Positions 47,505-58,168 of a stretch of 64,000 bases of DNA are shown here, in pieces. Below the pieces are notes generated by a model. The model did not search any database and had not been told where the DNA came from. It saw nothing but the letters and a program-made list of their open reading frames with translations. Where the stretch lies: the NCBI GenBank assembly GCA_000507305.1, contig DF239029.1:264492-328491 (forward strand), given 5' to 3'. The translations under genes were made by a program, and so were the position numbers. Position 1 is the stretch's first letter, and every line of letters begins with the position of its first letter. This DNA comes from Breviolum minutum Mf 1.05b.01 (Eukaryota; Sar; Dinophyceae; Suessiales; Symbiodiniaceae).

Positions 47505-48741
47505 CTGAAGTCAGAGGAAGGTAAGTCGACTCCTGCTATGATGTCCTAGAAATCATGGTTCGATTTAAAAATGGGCTTCCATTTGAAGAGGAAGAATCTT
47601 CCTCTACAAATTTGGGGACCATTTTCTACTGAATTATATCCAGCGACATCCTAGGCGATATCATTTTTTGTGCATGTGTTCATGGGATATGTTTATCATC
47701 GGAGTACACCAAATTTGCAGGTATCCCAGGTGTCATTCCATCCTTGGGATTTTCTTTTGGGCCCAGTCTCCCTGGTGTTGTCATATGTCATTTCTGAAAC
47801 GTCCAGCTATTTTGGTGGAGACTTCCTCCAAAGTCAGCATCACAAACCATCCCCAAGAAATCCCTCCGCATCCTTCCCCACCAAACATCTGTTTCGTGGC
47901 ATCCAAATATCTTCAAATTTGGGGGTTCGGTAAAAATCGGGGAACCAAAACCTCACCCCCGGAAATTTAACCTTGGCAAAAGCTTCAAAGTCATCTTGGA
48001 GCCGTTGACCTTGGAAAACGCAAAACGGCCGTTCGTTTTCTTGGTTCTTTTTTTGGGGGATGATTGATTAAAACATATTAAAACATATTAAAACAACCCT
48101 TATGATCAAAAAGAAAAAGGGAGAGTGTTCAAGTGATGAAAGTGATAAAAGGGTCCAAGTGTGTGTTGTTGTTTATTGTAAGTTGGCTGTTTGTGCGATG
48201 TCTTTGCTTATTTGATATCCCGGATGATTACATGACTACAAAAAGTGGTATAAAACCCACACATAGTACGATGACCCCTGAAAATGTGTGTCATAATTTA
48301 TTACCCCATTTGGGGGACATTCATTGCAAACCCTGTGCTAGACACTGATATCTAAATGATTAAATGAGTATAGCATGTTTGGGACGATCACCCGAGGATG
48401 TCCACAACTAAAAATGTGATCGTCTTTCATTGATCTACTCTCTGGGAATCTAATAGCTGACTGGAAATTACGACTTGACTCACTAGGAAGTACGGAAATA
48501 CATCTTCAAATCCATGGATTTGTCTGTTGCTATGTTTGTTGGATAGGGTATCTACGAACCTTCTGGAATGACGGAGGTTTCCAAGTCAATGTATCAACAT
48601 AAAACGCACCACCTAGTGCATCGTGCCTTGACCAATTTACAAGAATACTTCACCATGTTCCACCAACCTACCAAACCGTCACATAGCTAGGCAACCCCCA
48701 AAACAACAACCTTAAACACAGAATCTATACAGCGGCGTCAC

Positions 48742-48786
48742 CGGCCATCACGTGGCACCGTCACTCTGCGGCCCAGAAACGTCCTC
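48742..48786 (-). CDS. Possible TSP1 exon, frame uncertain
   Basis: Acceptor GATCCAG|GAGGAC. One frame reads RTFLGRRVTVPRDGR to donor CCG|GTGACG; another reads EDVSGPQSDGAT and would join 47504 as TC|GVKRQ with a GA donor. Confidence 0.35.
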
Positions 48787-49134
48787 CTGGATCAACGATG
48801 GCCATGCGAGGCCTCGGCAGAGGTGTCACTTGGAATAGGCTGGGCTATGGTTGAGCCACATTGTAAAAGTATGTCAAAATATGGGAATCTTACCTCTTTT
48901 TGGGCTGAAATAAAATATTTGAAACCACCTACAGCAGTGCAGGGCATGAGGTTCCAGATTAGGGAATGAGTGGAATGAACTACCCCTGCCATCCATGCAG
49001 GGTATATTTAGCTAATTCTCTGAGAGCACCAACAAATTAACGAGATCGCAGTAGTAACCATGGTAGGAATGTGTTTCCTCATGATTCACAGTTGTAAGTT
49101 ACATAAAGATTATTCCAACTACATCTACACAAGT

Positions 49135-49320
49135 GGTTGAAGTTTTAATTAATTCAAGTTGCAAGATGTTGGAAAACTTGAAGGCTCCAAGGGATTTGAG
49201 TTTTTCGCAGGAGGAACTGCACATAAAGCCGGCCACCACAATTGTTCCTGTCTCATGCTCGAGGCATCTCACATGCAACTCTGCAACTCTCTGTGAAGCT
49301 TGGTTGGTAAGTTGGTCTCC
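49135..49320. other. Exon-like block on the plus strand
   Basis: TTTTTCGCAG|GAGGAA (about 49213) and TTGGTTG|GTAAGT (about 49308) are strong splice signals on the plus strand around 32 codons, EELHIKPATTIVPVSC and more. The minus strand reads VVAGFMCSSSCEKLKSLGA. If plus-strand, it runs against every other gene here. Confidence 0.35.
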
Positions 49321-49670
49321 ATATGAGCTACGGACAAAATCATCTGTTCTGGGAAAATGCCATCACCAAACTGGCGGTTCCCCTATCTGTCATGATGGTT
49401 TGGTAAGCAAAGCTTGAAAGTTCAAAACCACATAAAAGAATGAGTTCCATGTTTTTGCCAATAATTTGACCATCAAAATGGAATGTTTCCACTCAGGTCA
49501 GTGATCAACAGCGATATACTAGGGTGCTTTCTATGCAGGAAATCATCGATACAAAACATTTCCTGATGCTTATAATAAACTACTCCCCCACCCACTTCAA
49601 CTATCTTCCCCAAATCAGTGGATGAAAGACATCTCAACTGATCAATGTTGACAACCCTTATGACATTCCA

Positions 49671-49765
49671 TTCACTATACTGATTGGTTCATAGGGATCC
49701 TTATAATGGCTTGCTATAATCCCCGCCATATACCCTGGGTAGTTTTCCATGCCCTATGAGCAAAT
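49671..49765. mobile_element. MITE family H copy
   Basis: GGATCCTTATAATGGCTTGC, CATATACCCTGGGTAG and GCCCTATGAGCAAATAACCA. Ends approximate. Confidence 0.5.
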
Positions 49766-49789
49766 AACCATCGCGGCGTGCTGCTCAAC

Positions 49790-49885
49790 CTGAGCCTCCG
49801 GGCACATGGATGAAATCCCGATTTCTATGCAGCGCGCGTTCCACTTCTGCCACCGAATCAGCTTGATTACAGCGCGCCTAGCGAG
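49790..49885 (-). CDS. Possible TSP1 exon (W..W..C)
   Basis: A minus frame reads IRWQKWNARCIEIGISSMC, then CPEAQ to donor GCTCAG|GTTGAG. W-x-x-W-x-x-x-C is TSP1-like, but another open frame (SVAEVERALHRNRDFIH) is equally gene-like. Confidence 0.35.
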
Positions 49886-50699
49886 GTTTTTTGATGGCTT
49901 CAAGATGATTTGGAGGGAAGTTTCTCCCATTTTTTTTGTTGGGAACTAAACTGCACCCCGGAAATGTAACATTTTGAACCCAAAAAATTCGTGGTTTCTA
50001 GATGTTTCTCCTTCTTGACTTGAAAGGGGGTATTTTCAGATTCCAGCCGTTGGTTTTCGGGGGTGTACCCATCCCTCACTCCATTGTCGCGATACTTCTC
50101 CATACAGTATCATTGCAAAAGAATGTCTTTTGTTTTAAACAAAATCCAATCTACCAAAACAAAAATCTAAGAGCATTGACACCAACCGTTGGAGCATAAC
50201 ACAGGCAGATTATGAATCATGTACGCTGGGAAATCTTTTCATTCGGCAGATTCATTGTCTGCTGAAAAGCTTTTTTGCAAGTTGCAATCTTCTGAATAAA
50301 TGATGGCAATCTTTTTGATGCCATGGATTGAAGTGAAAACACGAATTCAAGATTTCCCCTCAGCCTTTCTGTGATCCTTTAATGAGAGACGCATGACGTG
50401 TACACTTCAACCGACTCAGAACCTTGATACAACATCAGAGCACCGGATGACCTAAATGATATCAGGCTGAAAAGGTCAGCAATCATTATCCATATTGATA
50501 GCTGCTCCACATACTCCCTGATAGATGCACTAGTAATGTAACATGCATCTTGGCATATCTAGCAGCGAAACAAAAACGCTGAATGTAACTACAACGACAA
50601 ACCATCCCATTATATAAATGCAACAATCTCAACTATAGCTGAGTGGTATTTTCTCCTGAAACAAATCAACCAACCAGGGATTGTCTTCATGGCTCGCTT

Positions 50700-50975
50700 C
50701 AAACAACAATAAAATGAGTCGAATTTGAGGCTCATCAAAGTTTCTTCAGTGCAGAGGTGGGTGATTCAACCACAGGCGGGTTATCAGTAACAACTGCCAT
50801 GTCATGTACCCTTAAGAAGTTCAGGCTTGACAAAGGTGACTCAGAAATCCATTTGTCAGATTTCAGTGGTGCTATGTATTCAATGGAAAACTACACAAGC
50901 GCAACTAGCTTTGAAGTGTGTGTCAAGATATGTCATAAGATGCGACTAAATGAATTTCCTAAGGTTTTATAGACA
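50700..50975. other. Coding-like block, strand unresolved
   Basis: The plus strand reads LKKFRLDKGDSEIHLSDFSG within a 71-codon open frame. The minus strand reads DKWISESPLSSLNFLRVHDM to a stop. No family recognised. Confidence 0.3.
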
Positions 50976-51062
50976 CTGCCTTAGCACTGGGCACTACAGT
51001 GTTACTGACAAATCCACTATCATAAACAAACCTAACCTAGGTGTTCCCTTCCTTCAACTTCC

Positions 51063-51163
51063 ACGGAGAGCCTCTAAGGCTTCGCAATCTTTGAGCTCAG
51101 CCATATGCAATTCTTGCAGCATCTCCCTTGCCTCAAGCAACACCGGTGTTCGGAGTCTTGATG
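51063..51163 (-). CDS. Possible exon of an unknown gene
   Basis: A minus frame reads RTPVLLEAREMLQELHMAEL and then KDCEALEALRGS before a stop. It is amphipathic-helical in composition and directly follows a long CAA tract. It may belong to the gene starting at 53902. Confidence 0.4.
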
Positions 51164-51188
51164 TGGTCGATGTGGTCGATGTGGTCGA

Positions 51189-51236
<48 letters not shown>

Positions 51237-51310
51237 GGTGGTGGTGGTGGTGGTGGTGGTGGTGGTGGTGGTTGTGGTTGTGGTTGTGGTTGTGGTTGTG
51301 GTTGTGGTTC

Positions 51311-51360
<50 letters not shown>

Positions 51361-51445
51361 GGTAGTTGTTGGTAGTTGTTGGTAGTTGGTTGTTGGTAGT
51401 TGGTTGCTGCTTGTTGGTTGGTGGTTGGTGGTTGGTGGTGGGAGG
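51160..51445. repeat. Compound TTG/GTG microsatellite
   Basis: Starts with four GATGTGGTC units, then (TTG)n, (GTG)n, (GTTGTG)n, (TTG)n and TTGGTAG/TTGGTGG repeats. Predicted Leu, Val or Thr homopolymers here are repeat translations, not evidence of a protein. Confidence 0.95.
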
Positions 51446-51704
51446 CCAAGAGGAATGAGGTCAGTAGGGCCGAGGAGTGGTGAGGATTTGCACGTAATGC
51501 AGTTCATGAATGATGTTGGGATAGACTCATACACAATGAGACACATCACCGTTTGGGTACCTGGGTAATCACAATGTCTGATCAGAATACTCAGAAATCA
51601 CCAAACTGGAAAGAAATGATACAAAGGGTCCCTGTATATAAACTTTGCCTTGTGGGGTGGCAGTTTGTCAGCTGACATCACCTCATCGTTTGGCTGTGAG
51701 TAGC

Positions 51705-51739
51705 TGCATCATCATCACCATCAACAACAACAACAACAA

Positions 51740-51783
<44 letters not shown>

Positions 51784-51785
51784 CC
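51705..51785. repeat. (CAT/CAA)n microsatellite
   Basis: CAACAACAACAAC followed by about 15 CAT units. Confidence 0.95.
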
Positions 51786-52115
51786 ATCCGTCGTCTCTCC
51801 TTGATTTCTTCCCCTCCTCTTTCCCTTTCGTCCCCCTGAAACCAATCCTTGGGTGCCCCAAGCCACCCTTAGGACCTTCCGCGCGTGGCGCGTATCGAAA
51901 GTCAGTAACAACTCTGCCAACGACCTTGGCGCAGGAGCAGCAACTTAAGCAGCAACTACTAAACCCTGGAAAATTCATATGTTGAATCCAAAATAGAGGT
52001 TTGGAAGATGATCCTTTTCAATTGTGTGATTTTAACAATTGAATTTACAGTATGAAATACAATTATGGCAAAAGTGTTAGATTGGGAGCTGATGCAGTTC
52101 GGATTAGTACTCCAC

Positions 52116-52205
52116 CTTCTCTCCCACCAACGTTGACTGACTCAGGACCCCAGGCAACAAGCTTCGCGCTTCGCTCTGCACATCTCCGGCCTCAAGGGAT
52201 GGTGT
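52116..52205 (-). CDS. Probable exon of an unknown gene
   Basis: 90 nt, 30 codons, phase 0: acceptor GCCCACAG|ACACC, donor GAGAAG|GTGGAG. It encodes TPSLEAGDVQSEARSLLPGV then LSQSTLVGEK. GC-rich, no stops, good splice signals. It could be a later exon of the gene starting at 53902 or the start of another. Confidence 0.5.
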
Positions 52206-52247
52206 CTGTGGGCTCGGGTAGAAGGAGTGGGGTTAGATCAATCCCGT

Positions 52248-52332
52248 AGGATCCATGTATGATATATGTCCCTACGTTTGGTTGAATATGGTAAATAATG
52301 GCAAATATACAATACATGGATTCTATGGGAAT
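52248..52332. mobile_element. MITE family D copy
   Basis: GGATCCATGTATGATATATG and AATATACAATACATGGATTC ends. Confidence 0.7.
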
Positions 52333-53284
52333 GCAAATGAAGTATGATGATCGTGATGTTGGAGAGTCTTTCTGGATTCTATCTTTGACTTTGCTGGTAA
52401 ACGTTCATACAAATATGAAAATGCAATCCATCTCCCTCTCACATCATATCAAGAATATACTGAACAATATCTCAACACAAAGAAAACATGCACATCCTTC
52501 ACTCAAGGTTTCGCAAGGTTTCTGGGGGTATAGGGTATGGGGGTTCTGGCTGCAAAAAATCCCCAACCTCCCTACCGCCAGCTCTCGAGGTTGTCAAAAG
52601 TTCCATGATTCAAACTTTGTCGTTTCTGCTTGTTGGGTTTTTATGCAAAACAATCATCTGTTCCCTGTAAATCAAGAGTCGAGTTTTTTTGAGGGAAGAA
52701 TCATCCCAAGTCATGTTGTACCCTTTTTTAGTGTGATGCTTCTGATTCACAAAAAAATGTGGTGGACAAATTAGTGAGTTGAGTTCTTCCACTTTGTTCG
52801 AATCGCTCTGAATATATGAACACAAATTTTATCCCTGAGGGGCTCCAAATAGTGCATTCCCGTTTCACTCTATGGTTCATTGAAGGAATGCCACGTATTG
52901 TAATTTGTTTCAAGCTTGGATCTGACCGGGACTGCTTTACCACACACGCGGCCCACAGTTCTAAAATAAAAAAACAAATGAGTCGTGTCCGATTTAAATG
53001 TAGGGTTCAAAATTCAAAAATATCCCTATAACTTATACCCAAGGGTAGTATTTGGGTAGGCCCTGGAAAAAAAATTTACAACCCCTGGAAAAACAATTTA
53101 ACGGTTTCACCCCCACTAACCCCTGGAAAAAAAATTTAATACCCTGGAAAAGAAATTTAAGCACTCAACCTGAACCTGGCTGGAGGGGGGTTGGGGGGGA
53201 GGGCGCAGCGCCTCCCCCCCAAATGCATTCGCAAAACATGCCACGTGATTCGCTCGCAGTTCATAGAATTTTTGGGGCTGTAGG

Positions 53285-53438
53285 ACCAGTACTACGACGA
53301 CGACTACTACTGCTACTGCTACTGCTACTGCTACTGCTACTGCTACTGCTACTGCTACTGCTACTGCTACTGCTACTGCTACTGCTACTGCTACTGCTAC
53401 TGCTCCTCCTCCTACTCCTGCTCCTACTGCTACGGCTC

Positions 53439-53502
<64 letters not shown>
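53285..53502. repeat. (CTACTG)n and (CTA)n compound microsatellite
   Basis: About 20 CTACTG units, a mixed CTCCTACTC segment, then about 20 CTA units to the N at 53503. On the minus strand it begins GTAGTA directly after the ubiquitin-like exon. Confidence 0.95.
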
Positions 53503-53503
53503 N
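53503..53503. other. Single-N join in the microsatellite
   Basis: One N between the Thr codon ACG of the exon at 53504 and the GTA repeat. Sequence may be missing, including the rest of the leucine-rich repeats. Confidence 0.7.
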
Positions 53504-53902
53504 CGTAACAGAGTTAGGGATAACCACCCTGACCAGCTCATGGCAGTTTTCGAAAGCTCTGGCAGAAATTTCCACCAAAGAGGCAGGGATGTTCACTTGG
53601 AGGAAGCCCTCTCCATGGATTTCCGCTTTTGTTGCAGCTTCAACTTCCTTTATTGAGTAAACAACTTCAAATTCAGCATCCAACAGCCCTGCAGCCGTGA
53701 CTGTGTGAGAATCACAATGTACCAATGCTCCACCAACCACGATTTCTGCTTCGAGGATTTTACGCTCATTTGGATCTTCATGTTTCTTTTCACGGACCAG
53801 CATTGTCTTCAATTCTCGAATGGTAGTTGTTGGGTTGACTTGAACGGTGAGAACACCACCTTCTAAGGTGTTCACTTGCAGTTGGCGCACCGAGTCCGCC
53901 AT
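53504..53902 (-). CDS. Ubiquitin-like plus BspA-type LRR protein, first coding exon
   Basis: 133 codons from an ATG at 53902 in good context (GCCATGG). Residues about 7-80 resemble a ubiquitin-like fold: VNTLEGGVLTVQVNP, then TIRELKTML and LEAEIVVGGALV. Residues about 100-133 match the start of BspA/LRR_5 repeats: FLQVNIPASLVEISARAFEN and VVIPNSVT, the usual IP-x-S-V..I...AF..C pattern. This pairing is common in dinoflagellate predicted proteins; function is probably intracellular protein interaction. The exon ends at ACG against the N and GTA repeat, which could serve as a GT donor or be a gap. The rest of the gene was not identified. Confidence 0.85.
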
Positions 53903-54309
53903 GGCTACAAGAAGAACTTCAGAACTCGTCAATTTCAGTGAGAACTTTCCTGACATTATACAGATTATCTATCGCTTAAATGCTGAAAATGTGGTCAAAA
54001 GAACATCTTGTAAGCGTGTGTGTGTGGTTTGAATGAACATGAAAAGCAAAGTGAGTCCTGAGCAAAGACGCGCCGAATAAAAACCTCTATTACTATCTCA
54101 ACTAGTGTTCACAGGAGTTTGTGCAACCCAAAATGGTAACAAAAAAATGCTGATTTCTTGGTGGCTTGAGCTACAAGGTTTCCAAGAGCCCACGCCTTGT
54201 GCCATGTGGAGACCACCTCCTTTGCCATGTTGACAGCATCCACCGGATGATCTTGGTGGAAATCCAAATGTGCAGCGTCGGATGGAAAGGGGGTTTTATT
54301 CTTGGAAAA

Positions 54310-54415
54310 CCCTCACTGAAACTAACGTAACAGCACCTGGCACCTGAGTTTCTTGGGGGACCCCTAAAAGTAAGGAGATTCCTATTAGGGGCGAGCTGTC
54401 AGGGCCTTTGGGAAA
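54310..54415. mobile_element. MITE family C copy, degraded
   Basis: CCCTCACTGAAACTAACGTA and AGGGGCGAGCTGTCAGGG ends with a GA-rich centre. Confidence 0.5.
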
Positions 54416-54504
54416 TGCTTTCCAGGAGTTCGAGTCGGTTGGGCGATGTGATCGATCCAAAATCGGAGAAAAAACTTCCCAAAGAACCAGAGTAAATCTT
54501 TAAA

Positions 54505-54615
54505 TGGGTGGTTCCAAAAATAGGGCTACCCCCAAAATGGATGGTTTATAAAGGAACAGCGGGAACACCCTATGAAATAGATGATTTGAGGGTACCATTA
54601 TTTTTGGAAACACCG
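54505..54615. mobile_element. MITE family B copy
   Basis: GGGTGGTTCCAAAAATAGGG and CATTATTTTTGGAAACACC ends. Confidence 0.75.
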
Positions 54616-54772
54616 AAATGAAGCTCCAATGTTTTGATCATATGGGGCAGTCTTTCCTTGCCTTTTATCTTGGGGTAGCCAACTTCCAGGAGTTCATGAA
54701 AAATGTTCCCAGTTGCTAAGATTAGAAAGTAACTTCTTGAATAGGGAATGAAACCTATTTTGGGGGGCTGTT

Positions 54773-54880
54773 TACACCCCGGAAGAATAACATGGAACCA
54801 AAACATCACCCATTTGTAAAGGAAAAGCATCTTCCAACCCATCATTTTCAGATTCTATGTTAATCTTCCGGGGTGTATGG
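54773..54880. mobile_element. MITE family C copy
   Basis: TACACCCCGGAAGAATAACA and TGTTAATCTTCCGGGGTGTA ends, near perfect. Confidence 0.85.
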
Positions 54881-55116
54881 CTGATTTTTAGAGCCATCTT
54901 AATGACTCAAAGTCAGGACAGAATCAACCTTTGACGTTTTCAGAATTCGCCCTTCCCTTCTCCGGTTCAGTATACACCCGAAAAACACGGTCACAGGTGT
55001 CCCAACCGTTTTGCAGGTAGATGTGCATCAACGCATCAAGCGCTCGAACCTATAGATGTCTGGTCCAATTATCATAACAAGCAGAAATCCTGAGAAATCA
55101 CAACATTCACAACCCA

Positions 55117-55193
55117 TACCATCCAGCAAATTTGCCTACATTTTGGTTGATTCTCATGGTAGATGTAGGTAGATATACATACATGGATCTGAT
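55117..55193. mobile_element. MITE family D copy
   Basis: CATACCATCCAGCAAATTTG and GATATACATACATGGATC, with ACATTTTGGTTGATTCTCAT inside. Confidence 0.6.
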
Positions 55194-55199
55194 GGGCAA

Positions 55200-56050
55200 T
55201 AACCTACCGGAGTGGCGTCACCTACCTTTATAGATTATAGTGATTTAGAGTGTGGTTAGAGAAATACATGTACCTGTCTAGGACATGTTAGTTCGCACAG
55301 CAGTTGAAAGATGCTTTTGCCGAATCTGCGTGACAAAACACCATCCGAAGTGCGTGACAAAATTGCCAGATTCGAATTCAGTTTAGGACCTCACATGGAC
55401 CTGAGTACTACCGCACCTCCAAAGCAGGTTCCTTGAGATCTGCGAAGAGCTCACGAGCCTTTTCAGAAAAATAAGGGGGGGATTCTCTCTCAAGTGTGTC
55501 ACTGCATGATTTGTTTGCAATAAGTTGTGGCACAAAAGTAAACAGAAGTTGTGAGTTGTTTTTTTAGTAAATGATGGTTGAAAGTAATGCTTGTTTGTGT
55601 TTAGATGGTTTTGAAAAAGTATGTATTCCTACTTGATATAATATATCATCGTATAATCTAATCTAGACAATTGGATCTTCACTGTATATTGATTCAATTT
55701 GAAAGTTTATCTAACTCGCAAACTGGGCTTTAACATGGCTTAACCATGGTTGTCCAGATAGTTCACCAACCTGGATTTCCCTGAAAGAAGAGTTGCTACC
55801 TGTTAAACAAAAAAAAACTACACAACTAGATGACACAGCATTGAGTGACGAGAGAGTTGTCCGTTTGCCCTCACTTTGTCTTGTCATTGTATTTTATATG
55901 TGCTATATTATATATTATATCATACTTTATATATATATACATATAGGAACCATTTGGCACCCATTGGAAGGTCCAGGTATACTCGGAGGAGGCTAGGAAT
56001 AACGAACATTCATCATGCCTGCCCCGCTGGCTTCTTATAAAGACCTCACT
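55200..56050. other. No gene recognised
   Basis: AT-rich sequence with no convincing exon on either strand and no clear inverted repeat; a short TA tract lies near 55930. Confidence 0.4.
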
Positions 56051-56053
56051 GAC

Positions 56054-56161
56054 TACACCCTGGAAGATTAACATGGAATCTACAAATCATTCGTTTAGAG
56101 AGAAAAATGATCTTCCAAACCTCCATGATTATGTTCCATGTTAATCTTCCGGGGTGTAATG
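56054..56161. mobile_element. MITE family C copy
   Basis: TACACCCTGGAAGATTAACA and TGTTAATCTTCCGGGGTGTA ends. Confidence 0.85.
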
Positions 56162-56164
56162 TAA

Positions 56165-56338
56165 CAGTTCGATATGCAAAGGTTCTTCAACATCAAAGTT
56201 GTTCGCAACGTCCCTTTGGAAGATCCAGTTGCGCTGAGCAATTTCAACGAGCATTCGGAAACCTGGGCCTCAAATATCCCTCAATACGAAATCACCCCAG
56301 CGTGCCAGCTGGAACCTATGGAAGAGTATGAAAAGTAA
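56165..56338. other. Coding-like block open on both strands
   Basis: Plus strand, from AACAG|TTCGATATG, about 57 codons to TAA, including VRNVPLEDPVALSNFNEHSE and ITPACQLEPMEEYEK. Minus strand: MLVEIAQRNWIFQRDVANNF. The plus frame is longer and ends in a natural stop; it directly abuts a MITE. Confidence 0.4.
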
Positions 56339-56512
56339 CCACCAAGAAACTGCAGTCTTTCCATCTTCCCCACATCAATCCAGGGACAGCAACAACAACA
56401 ACAACAACAACAAGAATCATTGAAACCCATAAGGTCATCTAGCCATCCCTGGTATACAATCCATGGTAACTCCTCTAATTCTTCGGGTAGTTTTCGAAGA
56501 AAAGTTCACCAC

Positions 56513-56604
56513 CGTCTTTCTTTCGATTCCCAAGTCGCCTTCTGGATGGAATTTTTGGCATCATCCACAGATTGCATGAGTCCCTGTGCCTTCCGACACG
56601 TCGG
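56513..56604 (-). CDS. Probable exon, unknown protein
   Basis: 92 nt: acceptor with a long T tract (TTTTTTTTCACATTGGGCAAG|CCG, trimmed: CACATTGGGCAAG|CCG), donor AGACG|GTGGTG. It encodes PTCRKAQGLMQSVDDAKNSI then QKATWESKERR. Helical, charged, no family recognised. Confidence 0.5.
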
Positions 56605-56999
56605 CTTGCCCAATGTGAAAAAAAATAATCAAACTGCAACTCACGATCAAAGTATAATCATCAAAATCTGCAATATCATCAACATCAATATCAAGATCAT
56701 CATCAAACATCAGCTATCATCAGCTCCGGCATATGAGTTTTGTTAATATCACGAAGCCATCATACCATCATGTCTGTAATAAATTGAATATGTTATAAAA
56801 TATTGATGCTATTTATGAACTATTGATCTTAGTGTGAGAATACGGATCACTTGTGTGACATGAGTGCCGCCCAATTCACTTCAGTCAAGCGCCTCCGCCA
56901 TTAGCATCCAACTCATCCCTTCTTGTCGAATTTCCCGTGTCACCTACCACTGCATTTTTTTGAGGAGATGCGCAGAGTTCTTGTACAATTGGATCTGAG

Positions 57000-57027
57000 T
57001 TGCTGTTGTTGTTGTTGTTGTTGTTGT

Positions 57028-57113
<86 letters not shown>

Positions 57114-57126
57114 TTGTTGTTGTTGT

Positions 57127-57161
<35 letters not shown>

Positions 57162-57208
57162 TTGTTGTTGTTGTTGTTGTTGCTGTTGCTGTTGTTGTTG
57201 CTGTTGTC

Positions 57209-57277
<69 letters not shown>

Positions 57278-57283
57278 GAGTTG
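57000..57283. repeat. (TTG/CTG)n tract, CAA/CAG on the minus strand
   Basis: Interrupted (TTG)n and (CTGTTG)n runs. On the minus strand it reads as poly-Gln and stays open into RSNCTRTLRISSKKCSG with a following GT, so it could be a coding poly-Q tract, but intronic repeat is equally likely. Confidence 0.9.
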
Positions 57284-57402
57284 TTGTCAGTTGTCAGTTG
57301 TCCGTGTTGTTGTCGAGTCGTGGTTGTCTGTTGTTGTTACAACCTGCAACCTACATCCCGCAACTTCTCAACATCTCAATGTTTTTCGAGGGCCTGATAT
57401 GC

Positions 57403-57470
57403 CTGCACAGCTCTTTGCGCAGAAGTCATCGCAGCTGCAGGTTTGCTGCCAGTCAAATGGTCCTGTGCCG
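57403..57470 (-). CDS. Cys-rich exon (DWQQxCSCDDFC motif)
   Basis: 68 nt: acceptor GATTTCCAG|CGGCAC, probable GC donor TGCAG|GCATAT. It encodes GTGPFDWQQTCSCDDFCAKS then CA. The dense CxCxxxCxxxC spacing suggests a secreted domain. I recall similar motifs in large predicted dinoflagellate secreted proteins but cannot name a family. Confidence 0.55.
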
Positions 57471-57837
57471 CTGGAAATCACCATCGGGTTTTTTCACGGG
57501 TGCTTGGTGCTTCGTCCTGAGGTTTCACGGTGGATTGCCCATTTTGCGAGGACATATTTAGGACATATTTAGGGCTACCCTGTTTTGGGAGTACCAAGCA
57601 ACTTCTTTGATTCTAGGATCTTCCAGATCTGTTGTCTAAGCTTTGATGTTGTCGATGATAACTTAAGTGGTTCATCCAATCGGCAACGGTCCCGGGATAG
57701 GGATGAATAGCGCTGAAAGGAAAACAAATAAAACCACTGCCAGTGTACAGAAACCTATCTTATCCTACCTGTAGGGGTATACAGAGAATAATAGATGAGA
57801 TGTCCTCTGTGAGTGTCACCAAATATAACTACAGATA

Positions 57838-57942
57838 CCCTCCCTGCAACTAACATAGCACCTGAAAATGGATGATTGGAAGACTAGTTTCCTTTTGAGA
57901 TGGCCTATTTTGGCGGGGGAGCTGTTAGTTCAGGGAGGGCAT
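57838..57942. mobile_element. MITE family C copy
   Basis: ACCCTCCCTGCAACTAACAT and AGCTGTTAGTTCAGGGAGGG ends. Confidence 0.8.
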
Positions 57943-58044
57943 TCACAATTCAAAAATTTCCGGCCAACGTCCTGTGCGATTCGGAGATGCAAATAGCCCA
58001 CCGAACCTCGAATGGCGATGAGCGATCCCAAATTCAGAAACCCG

Positions 58045-58168
58045 CTTGAGACAAAATTTACACCTCTGCAAATTAACAAGAGTCCCCTTAAAAGGGACCA
58101 TTTCAAAAAGAAAGTAGTCTTCCAACCATCCTTTTTCAGCGATATGTTAGTTTTGGGGGAAGCATCAA
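58045..58168. mobile_element. MITE family C-like copy
   Basis: Contains AGTAGTCTTCCAACCATCC and GCGATATGTTAGTTTTGGGG. Left end weak. Confidence 0.5.

Noticed and set aside
45406..46125. Long open frame of about 239 codons on the minus strand
   Set aside because: It runs through a family F MITE, has mixed composition and lacks any motif. Length alone is not evidence in this AT-rich, repeat-filled sequence.
51054..51549. Leu, Val, Thr or Gln homopolymer proteins on both strands
   Set aside because: All are translations of the TTG/GTG microsatellite.
53052..53660. Poly-Leu protein of about 200 codons on the plus strand
   Set aside because: It is the CTACTG/CTA microsatellite read through an N, antisense to the clear ubiquitin-like exon.
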